Below, one piece after another: positions 1 through 5,427 of a stretch of DNA of 8,585 nt (positions are counted from its first letter, which is position 1; every line of letters begins with the position of its first letter). Under the pieces are notes generated by a model. That model was not told the origin of the DNA, did no database searches, and saw only the letters and a list, made by a program, of their open reading frames with translations. Source of the DNA: an uncultured Campylobacter sp. (lineage in GTDB: Bacteria; Campylobacterota; Campylobacteria; Campylobacterales; Campylobacteraceae); contig NZ_CALIBF010000024.1 in the NCBI RefSeq assembly GCF_938045465.1, forward strand, positions 1 to 8,585. The letters run 5' to 3'. The translations under genes and the position numbers were made by a program.

Positions 1-1
1 G

Positions 2-580
2 ATCTTTGCAGGATTTTTGGGGCTGTTTGACGACGGCGCGGGCGGCATCAAGCGCGCTTTGGCTCTCGTAATCGCGCTATATTCGGCGCTGCTGCTTGCG
101 GGCTTTGCCAGCGGCGCGAAAGATTTTTCCAGACCGCTTGGTAATCTAATCCCGCAAAGCACGAGATATTCCAGCGGCGGCCCCGGCGGCGAGGGCTTGC
201 AAGCGAGCGAAATTTCTCGCGCTAAAAATTTTAGCGGCGCGCATTTTTCGTTTGTGCACGATCTGGCGCAGCTGCGCGGCGAAATAGAAAATTCCAAAAA
301 GCCTGTGATAGTAGACTTTTGGGCTAGCTGGTGCAAAAATTGCGAGCAGAGCGAGCGAGCATTCGCAGATCCCGCTCTTGCTGGCGCGCTTGATAAATTT
401 AGCCTTTTAAAGATCGATCTTAGCGAAGATAGCGAGCAAAATAGGGCGATAAAAGCGCATTTTAACGTATTCGGTCCACCTACGATTCTGTTTTTTAAAG
501 AGGGCGCCGAGATTGTGAGCCTGCGCCAGATCGGTAGCGTAAATTCCGAAAAGCTGGCTCAAATTTTAACCGAAATTTAG
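2..580 (+). CDS. dsbD: Thiol:disulfide interchange protein DsbD, C-terminal part (5' partial)
   Basis: DsbD passes electrons from cytoplasmic thioredoxin across the inner membrane to periplasmic disulfide-handling and cytochrome-maturation proteins. The frame is open from the window edge, so the true start lies upstream; the TTG at 17 is an internal Leu codon, not a start. Visible in order: a glycine-rich end of the membrane domain, a last hydrophobic helix (about nt 53-115), a linker, and a thioredoxin-fold gamma domain. That domain has the redox motif WCKNC (Cys codons 332-334 and 341-343) after VDFWAS, and the conserved FGPPTILFF stretch (about 470-496), whose proline faces the active site in thioredoxin folds. 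These match DsbD-family C termini closely. The protein ends 48 bases before hisB with no obvious terminator between. The membrane and N-terminal domains are not in the window, so whether the alpha domain is present cannot be judged. Confidence 0.9.
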   Translation: MFAGFLGLFDDGAGGIKRALALVIALYSALLLAGFASGAKDFSRPLGNLIPQSTRYSSGGPGGEGLQASEISRAKNFSGAHFSFVHDLAQLRGEIENSKKPVIVDFWASWCKNCEQSERAFADPALAGALDKFSLLKIDLSEDSEQNRAIKAHFNVFGPPTILFFKEGAEIVSLRQIGSVNSEKLAQILTEI

Positions 581-628
581 TGAAATTTAGATAGATTTCA
601 AACAAAATTTAGTTTTAAGGATTGCGCG

Positions 629-1207
629 ATGATAAGCAAAAATAGGGCTACGAAAGAGACCAAAATCGAGCTTGAGCTGGAGCTTTACGGATGCGGCGCG
701 GCGCAGATACAAACGGACATCGGTTTTTTTGATCATATGCTTAGTGCGTTTGCCAAGCACGCGTGGATCGATCTAAACCTGCGCTGCGAGGGCGATTTAC
801 AGGTTGATTTTCACCACAGCGTCGAAGACTGCGGCATCGTGCTCGGAAGCGCGATAAAAGAGGCGATCTATCCCGCGCAAAACATCGAGCGCTTCGGCGA
901 TAGCGTCGTCGTGATGGACGAGGCGGCGGTTTCTGCAGCGCTTGATTTTTCCAACCGCGCGTTTTTGGTATTTGACTGCCCGAGCCTAAAGCGCGGCAAG
1001 ATCGGCGAATTCGACGCCGAGCTCGTAGAAGAATTTTTCCGCGCTCTGGCTTTCAACGCAAATTTAACGCTGCATCTAAGCCAGATCCGCGGCGAAAATC
1101 TACATCACGTCGCAGAGGCCGCGTTTAAGGCGTTTGCCGTCGCATTTCGTCGCGCGATAAGTATCAACGAGCGCGCCGGCGTGCCTAGCACGAAGGGCGT
1201 TTTATAG
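629..1207 (+). CDS. hisB: Imidazoleglycerol-phosphate dehydratase HisB (monofunctional)
   Basis: Catalyses dehydration of imidazole glycerol phosphate to imidazole acetol phosphate, in the cytoplasmic histidine pathway. At 192 aa it has the normal length of a stand-alone dehydratase, with no histidinol-phosphatase domain. Signature residues: FFDHML (33-38), HHSVED (62-67), MDEA (96-99), the second metal-binding block LHHVAEAAFKAFA (158-170), and the C-terminal PSTKGVL. The paired His/Glu motifs ligate the two manganese ions in this family. The ATG at 629 has an AAGG ribosome site (617-620) 8 bases upstream. No other his gene is in the window, so the pathway is dispersed here. It follows dsbD by 48 bases and may be co-transcribed with it by chance of position rather than function. 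Confidence 0.97.
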   Translation: MISKNRATKETKIELELELYGCGAAQIQTDIGFFDHMLSAFAKHAWIDLNLRCEGDLQVDFHHSVEDCGIVLGSAIKEAIYPAQNIERFGDSVVVMDEAAVSAALDFSNRAFLVFDCPSLKRGKIGEFDAELVEEFFRALAFNANLTLHLSQIRGENLHHVAEAAFKAFAVAFRRAISINERAGVPSTKGVL

Positions 1208-1250
1208 CGGTAAATGCGCGCTAAATTTAGTAAATTTGGCAATTCGCGGT

Positions 1251-1280
1251 TTTGAAATTTTATCGGCGTTTGAAATTTTA
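1251..1280. repeat. 12-bp direct repeat downstream of hisB
   Basis: The 12-mer TTTGAAATTTTA occurs at 1251-1262 and again at 1269-1280, 18 bases apart, in the non-coding gap after hisB. A 5-bp inverted pair (CGGCG 1264-1268, CGCCG 1285-1289) brackets the second copy. There is no T-run, so I do not call it a terminator. The word belongs to the AAATTT family common across this window, so the duplication may have no function. Confidence 0.6.
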
Positions 1281-1318
1281 CTCTCGCCGCTCGCTTAAAA
1301 TCCGCGAAATTCCGTCTT

Positions 1319-1327
1319 TGCTAGAAT
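1319..1327 (+). promoter_or_regulatory. Candidate extended -10 promoter for the small-protein/PstS-like module
   Basis: TG-C-TAGAAT matches the extended -10 form (TGnTATAAT with one mismatch), which Campylobacter sigma-70 promoters favour over a conserved -35 box. An AT-rich TTAAAA lies upstream at 1295-1300, too distant to be a clean -35. Transcription would begin near 1334, giving a leader of about 119 bases before the ATG at 1453. The match is by eye only. Confidence 0.4.
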
Positions 1328-1339
1328 TGATTTGCAAAG

Positions 1340-1377
1340 GCGCGCCGCTTGGCTGAAATTTTAAAACAGCGGCGTGC
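1340..1377 (+). promoter_or_regulatory. GC-rich hairpin in the predicted leader of the module
   Basis: GCGCGCCGCT (1340-1349) pairs with AGCGGCGTGC (1368-1377): ten base pairs including one G-U, around an 18-base loop. It lies just after the predicted transcription start and about 75 bases before the first start codon. No T-run follows, so an intrinsic terminator is unlikely. The remaining 1378-1441 stretch holds nothing else I can name. Confidence 0.4.
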
Positions 1378-1452
1378 GTATAGGTTGTCTAAAATTTTGC
1401 GCTCGCATTGCGTCGAAATATCGCTTTACGTATTAAATTTTGAAGGTGAGAT

Positions 1453-1677
1453 ATGGATTCTTTCTCGATTTTTATTTTCCTTTTGTTCGCGCTGCCGATC
1501 GTTTCGTTTATTTGGTTCGTCGTGCGTTTAGTAAAATTTATCAGATCAAAAAACGAACCCACGCGCCGCAGAAAGGATAAAATTTTTCTGATCCTTTCTG
1601 CGCTTGCGCTTGCGTGTTCCACGGGCGCGGTGGTCGGCTTTTTATGGCTACTTGACCGCGCGCTTGCGCATATGTGA
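1453..1677 (+). CDS. Small two-helix inner-membrane protein of unknown function
   Basis: A 74-aa protein I do not recognise. Residues about 4-26 and 44-67 are hydrophobic helices. They are joined by a short strongly basic loop (RSKNEPTRRRKDK, 31-43), which by the positive-inside rule would face the cytoplasm and leave both termini outside. The ATG at 1453 is preceded by GAAGGTGAG (1442-1450), a good ribosome site, and this is the main reason to accept it as a gene. Longer overlapping frames on both strands here lack this support. It is the first gene of a compact group: an 8-base gap to the 45-aa gene and then 1 base to the PstS-like gene. Its DNA contains a perfect 12-bp inverted repeat. A role as partner or anchor of the PstS-like protein is inference from position. 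Confidence 0.72.
   Translation: MDSFSIFIFLLFALPIVSFIWFVVRLVKFIRSKNEPTRRRKDKIFLILSALALACSTGAVVGFLWLLDRALAHM
1567..1602. repeat. Perfect 12-bp inverted repeat inside the 74-aa gene
   Basis: CGCAGAAAGGAT (1567-1578) and ATCCTTTCTGCG (1591-1602) are exact reverse complements with a 12-base spacer. The repeat lies at the boundary between the basic loop and the second helix. It would form a strong hairpin in the mRNA. No T-run follows. Confidence 0.85.
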
Positions 1678-1685
1678 GACACAAA

Positions 1686-1823
1686 ATGAGCGATGAAATT
1701 TTTCAAAAAACGATCGCTGTAATATTTACGGCTTGGGCGATTAGCGTTTGCGCGCTAGTGGGGGCGGCGCTATATCTTCAGAGTAAATGCTCGATCATCT
1801 CCTATATCGCAAACGGCAACTAA
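1686..1823 (+). CDS. 45-aa single-helix membrane protein of unknown function
   Basis: This short ORF reads MSDEIFQKTIAVIF at its N terminus, has one hydrophobic helix (about residues 9-31, with Cys22), and ends with a short polar tail containing Cys35. It fills the space between the 74-aa gene (8 bases before) and the PstS-like gene (stop TAA 1821-1823, next ATG 1825). Its own ribosome site is weak, so translation is probably coupled to the upstream gene. The tail after the helix would lie in the periplasm if the acidic N terminus is cytoplasmic, but charge gives little guide. No family recognised. Support is the tight spacing on both sides and a clean membrane segment; the short length makes the call moderate. 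Confidence 0.62.
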   Translation: MSDEIFQKTIAVIFTAWAISVCALVGAALYLQSKCSIISYIANGN

Positions 1824-1824
1824 G

Positions 1825-2772
1825 ATGAAGCGCACATCTATCGTAATTTTGCTGCTGCTTAGCTTGACGGCTTTCGATTTTGCGTTTTACAGCCTCGTCG
1901 TGAAGCGATACATAAATCAAAGCAGCGCCGAGATGCAGGCCAAATCGATCGAGCTGCATAAATTTCTGCCGTTTGAGCAGGGCTCGCAGATCGTGCGCGC
2001 CAGCTCCGGCTTAAAACTTAGCGGCGATCTGCCGATAATCGACGGCGCAGCGGCGCTATATCCCGTGTTTTCGGCATTCGTCGCGGCAAACTATCCCAAA
2101 GAAAGCGTGGAGTTTGACGGGCAAAATTTTACCGATGCTAGCAGGCTTAAATTTAGCAACACTCGCGGCGCATACAAGGCCATAAGCGACGGCGAGGCGG
2201 ATCTGATCTTTGTCGCCGCCCCTTCAAAGCAGCAGCTTGATTACGCGCGAGAAAAGGGCGCGCGCTTGCGCTTCGTGCCGATCGGGCTGGAGGCGTTCGT
2301 CTTTATCGTAAATGCAAATAATAAAATTTCAAGCTTAACCGTGGATCAGGTGCGAGGGATCTATTCTGGGGAGTTTGACGACTGGTCGCAGCTAGGCGGC
2401 GAGCACATGCGAATAGATGCCGTGCAGCGAAACGCAGGTAGCGGCAGCCAGAGCGCGTTTTTGAAATTTATGGGCGAGACGCAGCCTAAGCGCAAGATCA
2501 CGGGCTTTTTCGGCAGTGCAATCGGCTTTTCGTTTCGCTATTACGTCGAGGGGATCGTGCAAAACGGCGGCGTGAAGATGCTTAGCCTAAACGGCGCGTA
2601 TCCGAATAAAGAAAATATCTCTAGCCGCAAATATCCGCTCGTAGCCGAAATTTACGCGGTTTACGATGAAAACAACAAAAACGAAAATATCCGCACGCTG
2701 ATAGATTGGATCCTTTCGCCGCAGGGGCAAAGCATCATCGAAAATAGCGGCTACGTGCCGATTAAAGGCTAA
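1825..2772 (+). CDS. Membrane-anchored PstS-like substrate-binding protein
   Basis: A 315-aa member of the PstS/PBP-like periplasmic binding-protein superfamily. Residues 5-26 form a hydrophobic N-terminal segment without a clear signal-peptidase site or lipobox, so the protein probably stays tethered to the inner membrane facing the periplasm. Family marks: DGAAALYPVF (73-82) at the position of the PstS GAGATFP motif; the NTRGAYKAISDGEADLIF block (112-129); RNAGSGS (203-209 region), equivalent to the phosphate-binding RxxxSGT loop; and a typical PstS C terminus with ILSPQGQ and GYVP (about 296-312). The ligand is therefore probably phosphate or a similar oxyanion, but this is by homology. 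No pstC, pstA, pstB or phoU gene adjoins it. Instead two tiny membrane-protein genes precede it at 1-8 base spacing. The start ATG lacks a good ribosome site, consistent with translational coupling. Confidence 0.85.
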   Translation: MKRTSIVILLLLSLTAFDFAFYSLVVKRYINQSSAEMQAKSIELHKFLPFEQGSQIVRASSGLKLSGDLPIIDGAAALYPVFSAFVAANYPKESVEFDGQNFTDASRLKFSNTRGAYKAISDGEADLIFVAAPSKQQLDYAREKGARLRFVPIGLEAFVFIVNANNKISSLTVDQVRGIYSGEFDDWSQLGGEHMRIDAVQRNAGSGSQSAFLKFMGETQPKRKITGFFGSAIGFSFRYYVEGIVQNGGVKMLSLNGAYPNKENISSRKYPLVAEIYAVYDENNKNENIRTLIDWILSPQGQSIIENSGYVPIKG

Positions 2773-2824
2773 GATCGCAGCTTAAATTTATACGGCGTTT
2801 GCCAAAAATTCAGCCAAATTTCGT

Positions 2825-2830
2825 TAAAAT
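2825..2830 (+). promoter_or_regulatory. Candidate -10 box for the kdsC-mrdA operon
   Basis: TAAAAT in an AT-rich stretch is one mismatch from TATAAT and lies 29 bases before the GTG chosen for kdsC. The nearest -35-like word, TTGCCA at 2799-2804, is 20 bases away, too far to be convincing. It is weak evidence, but the 86-base gap before kdsC is the only sizeable break ahead of the operon. Confidence 0.28.
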
Positions 2831-2858
2831 CACAAAATTTCAAAAAACGGAAAACGAA

Positions 2859-3347
2859 GTGATAAAGATCATATTTTTAGACGTAGACGGCTGCCTTAGC
2901 GACGGCGGGCTGTACCATTCAAACGGCGGCGAAGAGATGAAGAAATTTAACGTAAAAGACGGGTTCGGTATCCAGGAGTGGCAGCGGCTGGGGCTAAAGG
3001 TCGCGATCATCACCGGCAAAAGCTCGCAAATCGTCGCAAACCGTGCGCGCGAGCTAAAGATCGATACGCTCTTTCAAGGCGAAAAAGACAAGCTCTCAAG
3101 GGCGGAGCAAATTTTAAAAAATTTGAACCTAAGCTTTAATGAGGCCGCCGCGATCGGCGATGATATAAACGACGCGAAGCTTTTAAATGCGGTCGCGATC
3201 AGCTTCAAGCCCGCCGATGCGCTAAGCTCGCTAAAAGCGGACGTCGCGCTAAGCAAAAACGGCGGCTGCGGCGCGGTGCGCGAGATGATCGAAATGCTCG
3301 TCGATAAAAACGGCATGCGCGAAGAGTGGAATAGCAAATGGCTGTAG
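2859..3347 (+). CDS. kdsC: 3-deoxy-D-manno-octulosonate 8-phosphate phosphatase KdsC
   Basis: A HAD-superfamily phosphatase that removes phosphate from KDO-8-phosphate to give KDO for the LPS inner core, in the cytoplasm. Taking GTG at 2859 gives 162 aa beginning MIKIIFLDVDG. Motif I DVD has the nucleophile and acid at D8 and D10; motif II is the Thr in IITGKS (T52); the Lys motif is in QGEKDK (73-78); motif III is GDDIND (100-105). The C-terminal GGCGAVREMIEMLV (135-148) is typical of KdsC and separates it from histidinol-phosphatases. The frame is open to a TTG at 2799, but the extra 20 residues are unlike the family and would cover the candidate promoter, so GTG is preferred. It is first in a run leading to lptC 55 bases later. 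Confidence 0.92.
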   Translation: MIKIIFLDVDGCLSDGGLYHSNGGEEMKKFNVKDGFGIQEWQRLGLKVAIITGKSSQIVANRARELKIDTLFQGEKDKLSRAEQILKNLNLSFNEAAAIGDDINDAKLLNAVAISFKPADALSSLKADVALSKNGGCGAVREMIEMLVDKNGMREEWNSKWL

Positions 3348-3402
3348 TTTCGCAAGCGCGCGCGATGGGTAAAATTTCGCGCAGATCAAAAGGGACAGAG
3401 CG

Positions 3403-3936
3403 ATGGTGATAAAAATTTTCTACGTCGCGATTGCGATCTTTTGCGTCGCGATGGTGTTTTTAAGCGTACAGACGCCGTATTTTAGCGATATGTTTAGGCA
3501 GGATCTAAGCATTGCGAATATGGAGATGAAAAAGATCGTCGATTATCAGATCGGCGAGCGCGTGGATGCTAAATTTACCGCGGACGGCGGCACTCGCTAT
3601 AAGGATCGCGACGAGTTTAAAAATTTCAAAGCCGAGGAGATTAGCGCGGATATGAATCACACTTTGGTTTCAAAGACTGCGACGCGTGCCGGCGAGCTGA
3701 TAAAATTTACCGGCGACGCGCATTATATCAACACGGACGGCTTTGATTATACGGCGCAAGAGATCATCTACGATACGAGTAGCAAGATCATCCGCTCCGA
3801 CGTGCCGTACGTGCTGCGTCAAGGCGAAAATAACATCACGGGCGCAAGCATAAGCTACAACACCAAAACCAAACAAACAAACTCAAAAGGAATCCACGCA
3901 TGGTATTTAATAAAAGATCAAAACTCCACAAACTAA
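3403..3936 (+). CDS. lptC: LPS export protein LptC-like
   Basis: A 177-aa bitopic inner-membrane protein of the LptC type, which receives lipopolysaccharide from the LptBFG extractor and hands it to LptA. Residues 1-21 form the membrane anchor. The rest is a periplasmic region of alternating beta-strand segments, with lines such as FKAEEISADMNHTLVSKTATRAGELIKFTGDAHYINTDGFDYTAQEIIYD resembling the repeated strands of the OstA/LptC jellyroll. The primary sequence of LptC is poorly conserved, so the call leans on length, topology and its place between kdsC and lptA. ATG 3403 has AGGGA (3391-3395) 7 bases upstream. The 3' end overlaps lptA by 37 bases in another frame. Confidence 0.83.
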   Translation: MVIKIFYVAIAIFCVAMVFLSVQTPYFSDMFRQDLSIANMEMKKIVDYQIGERVDAKFTADGGTRYKDRDEFKNFKAEEISADMNHTLVSKTATRAGELIKFTGDAHYINTDGFDYTAQEIIYDTSSKIIRSDVPYVLRQGENNITGASISYNTKTKQTNSKGIHAWYLIKDQNSTN

Positions 3937-4415
3937 TACTCGTAGCCGCGCTAATTACTAGCTTTGGCGCGCCTAATCTCAGCGCCGCGCAGGAGCAGGT
4001 CGAGGTCACGGCGGATAATTTTTTCGCCGACGAGATCAAGCAGATCAGCGTGCTGACAGGCAACGTTCGCATCAAAAAGGGCGCTTATGATACGCTAAAT
4101 TCCGATAAAGTGACGATCTACTTCGACGCCAAGCGCCAGCCTACCAAATACGTCGCGACGGGAAATGCAAATTTTAAAATTTTACTCAATCAGAAGCATT
4201 ACGACGGCAAGGGCGGCGTGCTGACCTACGATCCGACTATCGAGGCTTACACGCTCGAAAACAACGCCTATCTGCACGAGGCCGAGACCAAAAAGGAGGT
4301 TTACGGCGATAAGATCATCGTAAATCGCCAAAAGGGCACCTACGAAGTAAAAAGCGGCGGCGGCGAGAAAAAGCCCGTGCGTCTGATCTTTCAGGTCGAA
4401 GATCAAAACAAATGA
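3900..4415 (+). CDS. lptA: LPS transport periplasmic protein LptA (OstA-like)
   Basis: LptA forms the periplasmic bridge carrying LPS from LptC to the outer-membrane LptD/E complex. The 171-aa precursor has a signal peptide: basic start (KRSKLHK), hydrophobic core (about 12-23) and likely cleavage after LSA or LSAA near residue 30. The OstA/LptA N-domain follows: VEVTADNFFADEIKQISVLTGNVRIKKGAYDTLNSDKVTIYFD, then YVATGNANFKI and DGKGGVLTYDPTIEAYTLENNAYL, the typical repeating beta-strand pattern with TGNV and SDKVTIYF signatures. The ATG at 3900 lies inside the end of lptC, with AAGG (3887-3890) 9 bases before it. The stop overlaps the engB start as ATGA (4412-4415), so translation of the two is probably coupled. 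Confidence 0.93.
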   Translation: MVFNKRSKLHKLILVAALITSFGAPNLSAAQEQVEVTADNFFADEIKQISVLTGNVRIKKGAYDTLNSDKVTIYFDAKRQPTKYVATGNANFKILLNQKHYDGKGGVLTYDPTIEAYTLENNAYLHEAETKKEVYGDKIIVNRQKGTYEVKSGGGEKKPVRLIFQVEDQNK

Positions 4416-5311
4416 TCTATCCTAGCAGCGCGCAGTTTATCACCTCCGCCGCAAATATCGCGGGTGCGCCCGAGTTTGCGATGAGCGAAGTGGCGTTTTT
4501 GGGGCGCTCCAACGTCGGCAAAAGCAGCCTGATAAACGTGCTTACCGGGCGCAAAAATCTAGCCAAATCAAGCTCGACGCCGGGCAAAACGCAGCTGATA
4601 AATTTTTTCGAGGTTAAATTTAAACAAAAGCTTGCCGCAGACTCGGACGGCTCGCAAAATGAAACGCCGCTTGATCTAGCAAGCAAAGAGGCTTTAAGCT
4701 CGGCTGCAAATTGCGCGCAAGATCACGCGGAGGCTGCGGCGTCTGAGCGAAATTTAAAGCAGAACTCTATTTTAAATTTAAAAAGCGTTTCGGCGGATTT
4801 TAGATCGGATCGCGAGACAGATCTTGCGGCAGGTTTTGCGCCGAATTCAGTGCAAAGCCCCGAATTAAATTTTACAGGTAGATCCGCGCTAAGCTTAGCG
4901 GCCAACCCCGCCTTTTCTGATCTTGCGAGCTTGGGAGAAAATATCTCTTTGATCTTCGTGGATCTGCCCGGGTTCGGGTATGCTAAGGTCTCTAAAAAAC
5001 TGCATTATATCTGGCAAAAAAATCTCGACGAGTTCATCAAAGAGCGCCTAAATATCAAGCTTTTCGTCCATCTCATCGACGCGAGGCAGTTTGATCTTAC
5101 GATAGATAAAAATTTGCAAAACTATCTCGCTAGTTTTCTGCGCGGCGATCAAAAGGTCGTGAGGCTCTACACCAAAGCCGACAAGCTTAACCAAAGCGAG
5201 CGCGCAAAGCTTTTGAGGCACGATCCGCAGGCCGTTTTGGTCTCGACGCTAAAGGGCGGCGGGCTTGCGAAAGCGCGCGAAATCATCGTGCGAGGGGCGT
5301 TTGGATTATGA
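4412..5311 (+). CDS. engB: Ribosome-biogenesis GTPase EngB/YsxC/YihA with a large internal insertion
   Basis: EngB is an essential TrmE-Era-type GTPase for large-subunit assembly. G1 is GRSNVGKS (31-38); the G2/switch I region is SSTPGKTQLINFF (54-66); G3 is DLPGFGYAKVSK (184-195); G4 is TKAD (254-257); G5 is the VST around 277-279. All nucleotide-binding motifs are intact. It is 299 aa against about 195-210 for the family. The excess lies between the strand INFFEVKF and the strand leading into FVDLPG, residues about 72-175 (nt 4625-4936). It is rich in Ala, Ser, Leu, Asn and Asp, has no recognisable domain and stays in frame. Removing it leaves about 195 aa, exactly family size. Because G1 and G3 remain in one frame and no stop intervenes, this is a true insertion, not a frameshift. 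It overlaps lptA by ATGA. Confidence 0.95.
   Translation: MIYPSSAQFITSAANIAGAPEFAMSEVAFLGRSNVGKSSLINVLTGRKNLAKSSSTPGKTQLINFFEVKFKQKLAADSDGSQNETPLDLASKEALSSAANCAQDHAEAAASERNLKQNSILNLKSVSADFRSDRETDLAAGFAPNSVQSPELNFTGRSALSLAANPAFSDLASLGENISLIFVDLPGFGYAKVSKKLHYIWQKNLDEFIKERLNIKLFVHLIDARQFDLTIDKNLQNYLASFLRGDQKVVRLYTKADKLNQSERAKLLRHDPQAVLVSTLKGGGLAKAREIIVRGAFGL
4887..4900. repeat. 14-bp perfect palindrome inside the engB insertion
   Basis: CGCTAAGCTTAGCG is its own reverse complement and lies near the 3' end of the extra segment of engB. A second, AT-only 14-bp palindrome (TTTTAAATTTAAAA) is at 4770-4783 in the same segment. Both are seen directly; significance unknown. Confidence 0.8.
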
Positions 5312-5427
5312 AATTTCTAAATTTAAATACGTTAAATTTTGCGGCGCAGAATTTCAAAATAATTAAATTCAGCGGATATAAAATGCACCGCCAAGATCGC
5401 GCAAAGATTAGGGAAAATTTTAGATGA
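5308..5427 (+). CDS. Possible 39-aa small basic protein between engB and the GNAT gene
   Basis: An ORF beginning MKFLNLNTLNFAAQNF and ending RAKIRENFR fills the engB-GNAT gap exactly. Its ATG overlaps the engB stop as ATGA (5308-5311) and its TGA overlaps the GNAT start as ATGA (5424-5427). GAGGGG at 5292-5297 sits about 10 bases before the ATG as a plausible ribosome site. The peptide is basic, with Lys/Arg concentrated in its second half, and has no membrane helix. Double ATGA junctions are typical of coupled genes, but the DNA is AT-rich with common AAATTT words, so chance is possible. It may also serve only to keep ribosomes moving from engB into the next gene. No family recognised. Confidence 0.38.
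   Translation: MKFLNLNTLNFAAQNFKIIKFSGYKMHRQDRAKIRENFR

Noticed and set aside
362..364. PBP2 second motif SCD as a defective active site (protein residues 362-364 of mrdA; numbers here are residues)
   Set aside because: The second motif in PBP2 enzymes varies (for example SAD in the E. coli enzyme), and the SVIK and KTGT motifs are intact, so the enzyme is probably active.
1208..1452. A gene or tRNA in the 245-base gap after hisB
   Set aside because: No coding frame with a start and ribosome site, and no cloverleaf or CCA end seen; only the repeat, promoter candidate and hairpin listed.
1349..1531. 60-aa forward ORF starting inside the leader hairpin
   Set aside because: TTG start within a stable stem, overlaps the better-supported ATG 1453 gene, and shows no recognisable protein features.
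1389..1706. 105-aa reverse-strand ORF across the small membrane genes
   Set aside because: No ribosome site or domain; basic, Ser-rich composition looks like an antisense shadow of the 74-aa gene, which has a good ribosome site.
2799..2858. Longer kdsC ORF beginning at TTG 2799
   Set aside because: The extra 20 residues precede the family's usual N terminus (IIFLDVDG), lack a ribosome site and overlap a -10-like element; GTG 2859 gives the normal length.
3360..3382. Short inverted repeat GCGCGA/TCGCGC before lptC
   Set aside because: Only six pairs in sequence already rich in GCGC, no T-run, and inside a 55-base gap within an evident operon.
4723..4905. Reverse-strand ORF lying exactly within the engB insertion
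   Set aside because: Its open frame follows from the codon make-up of the insertion; no ribosome site or known motif, so I see no hidden gene.
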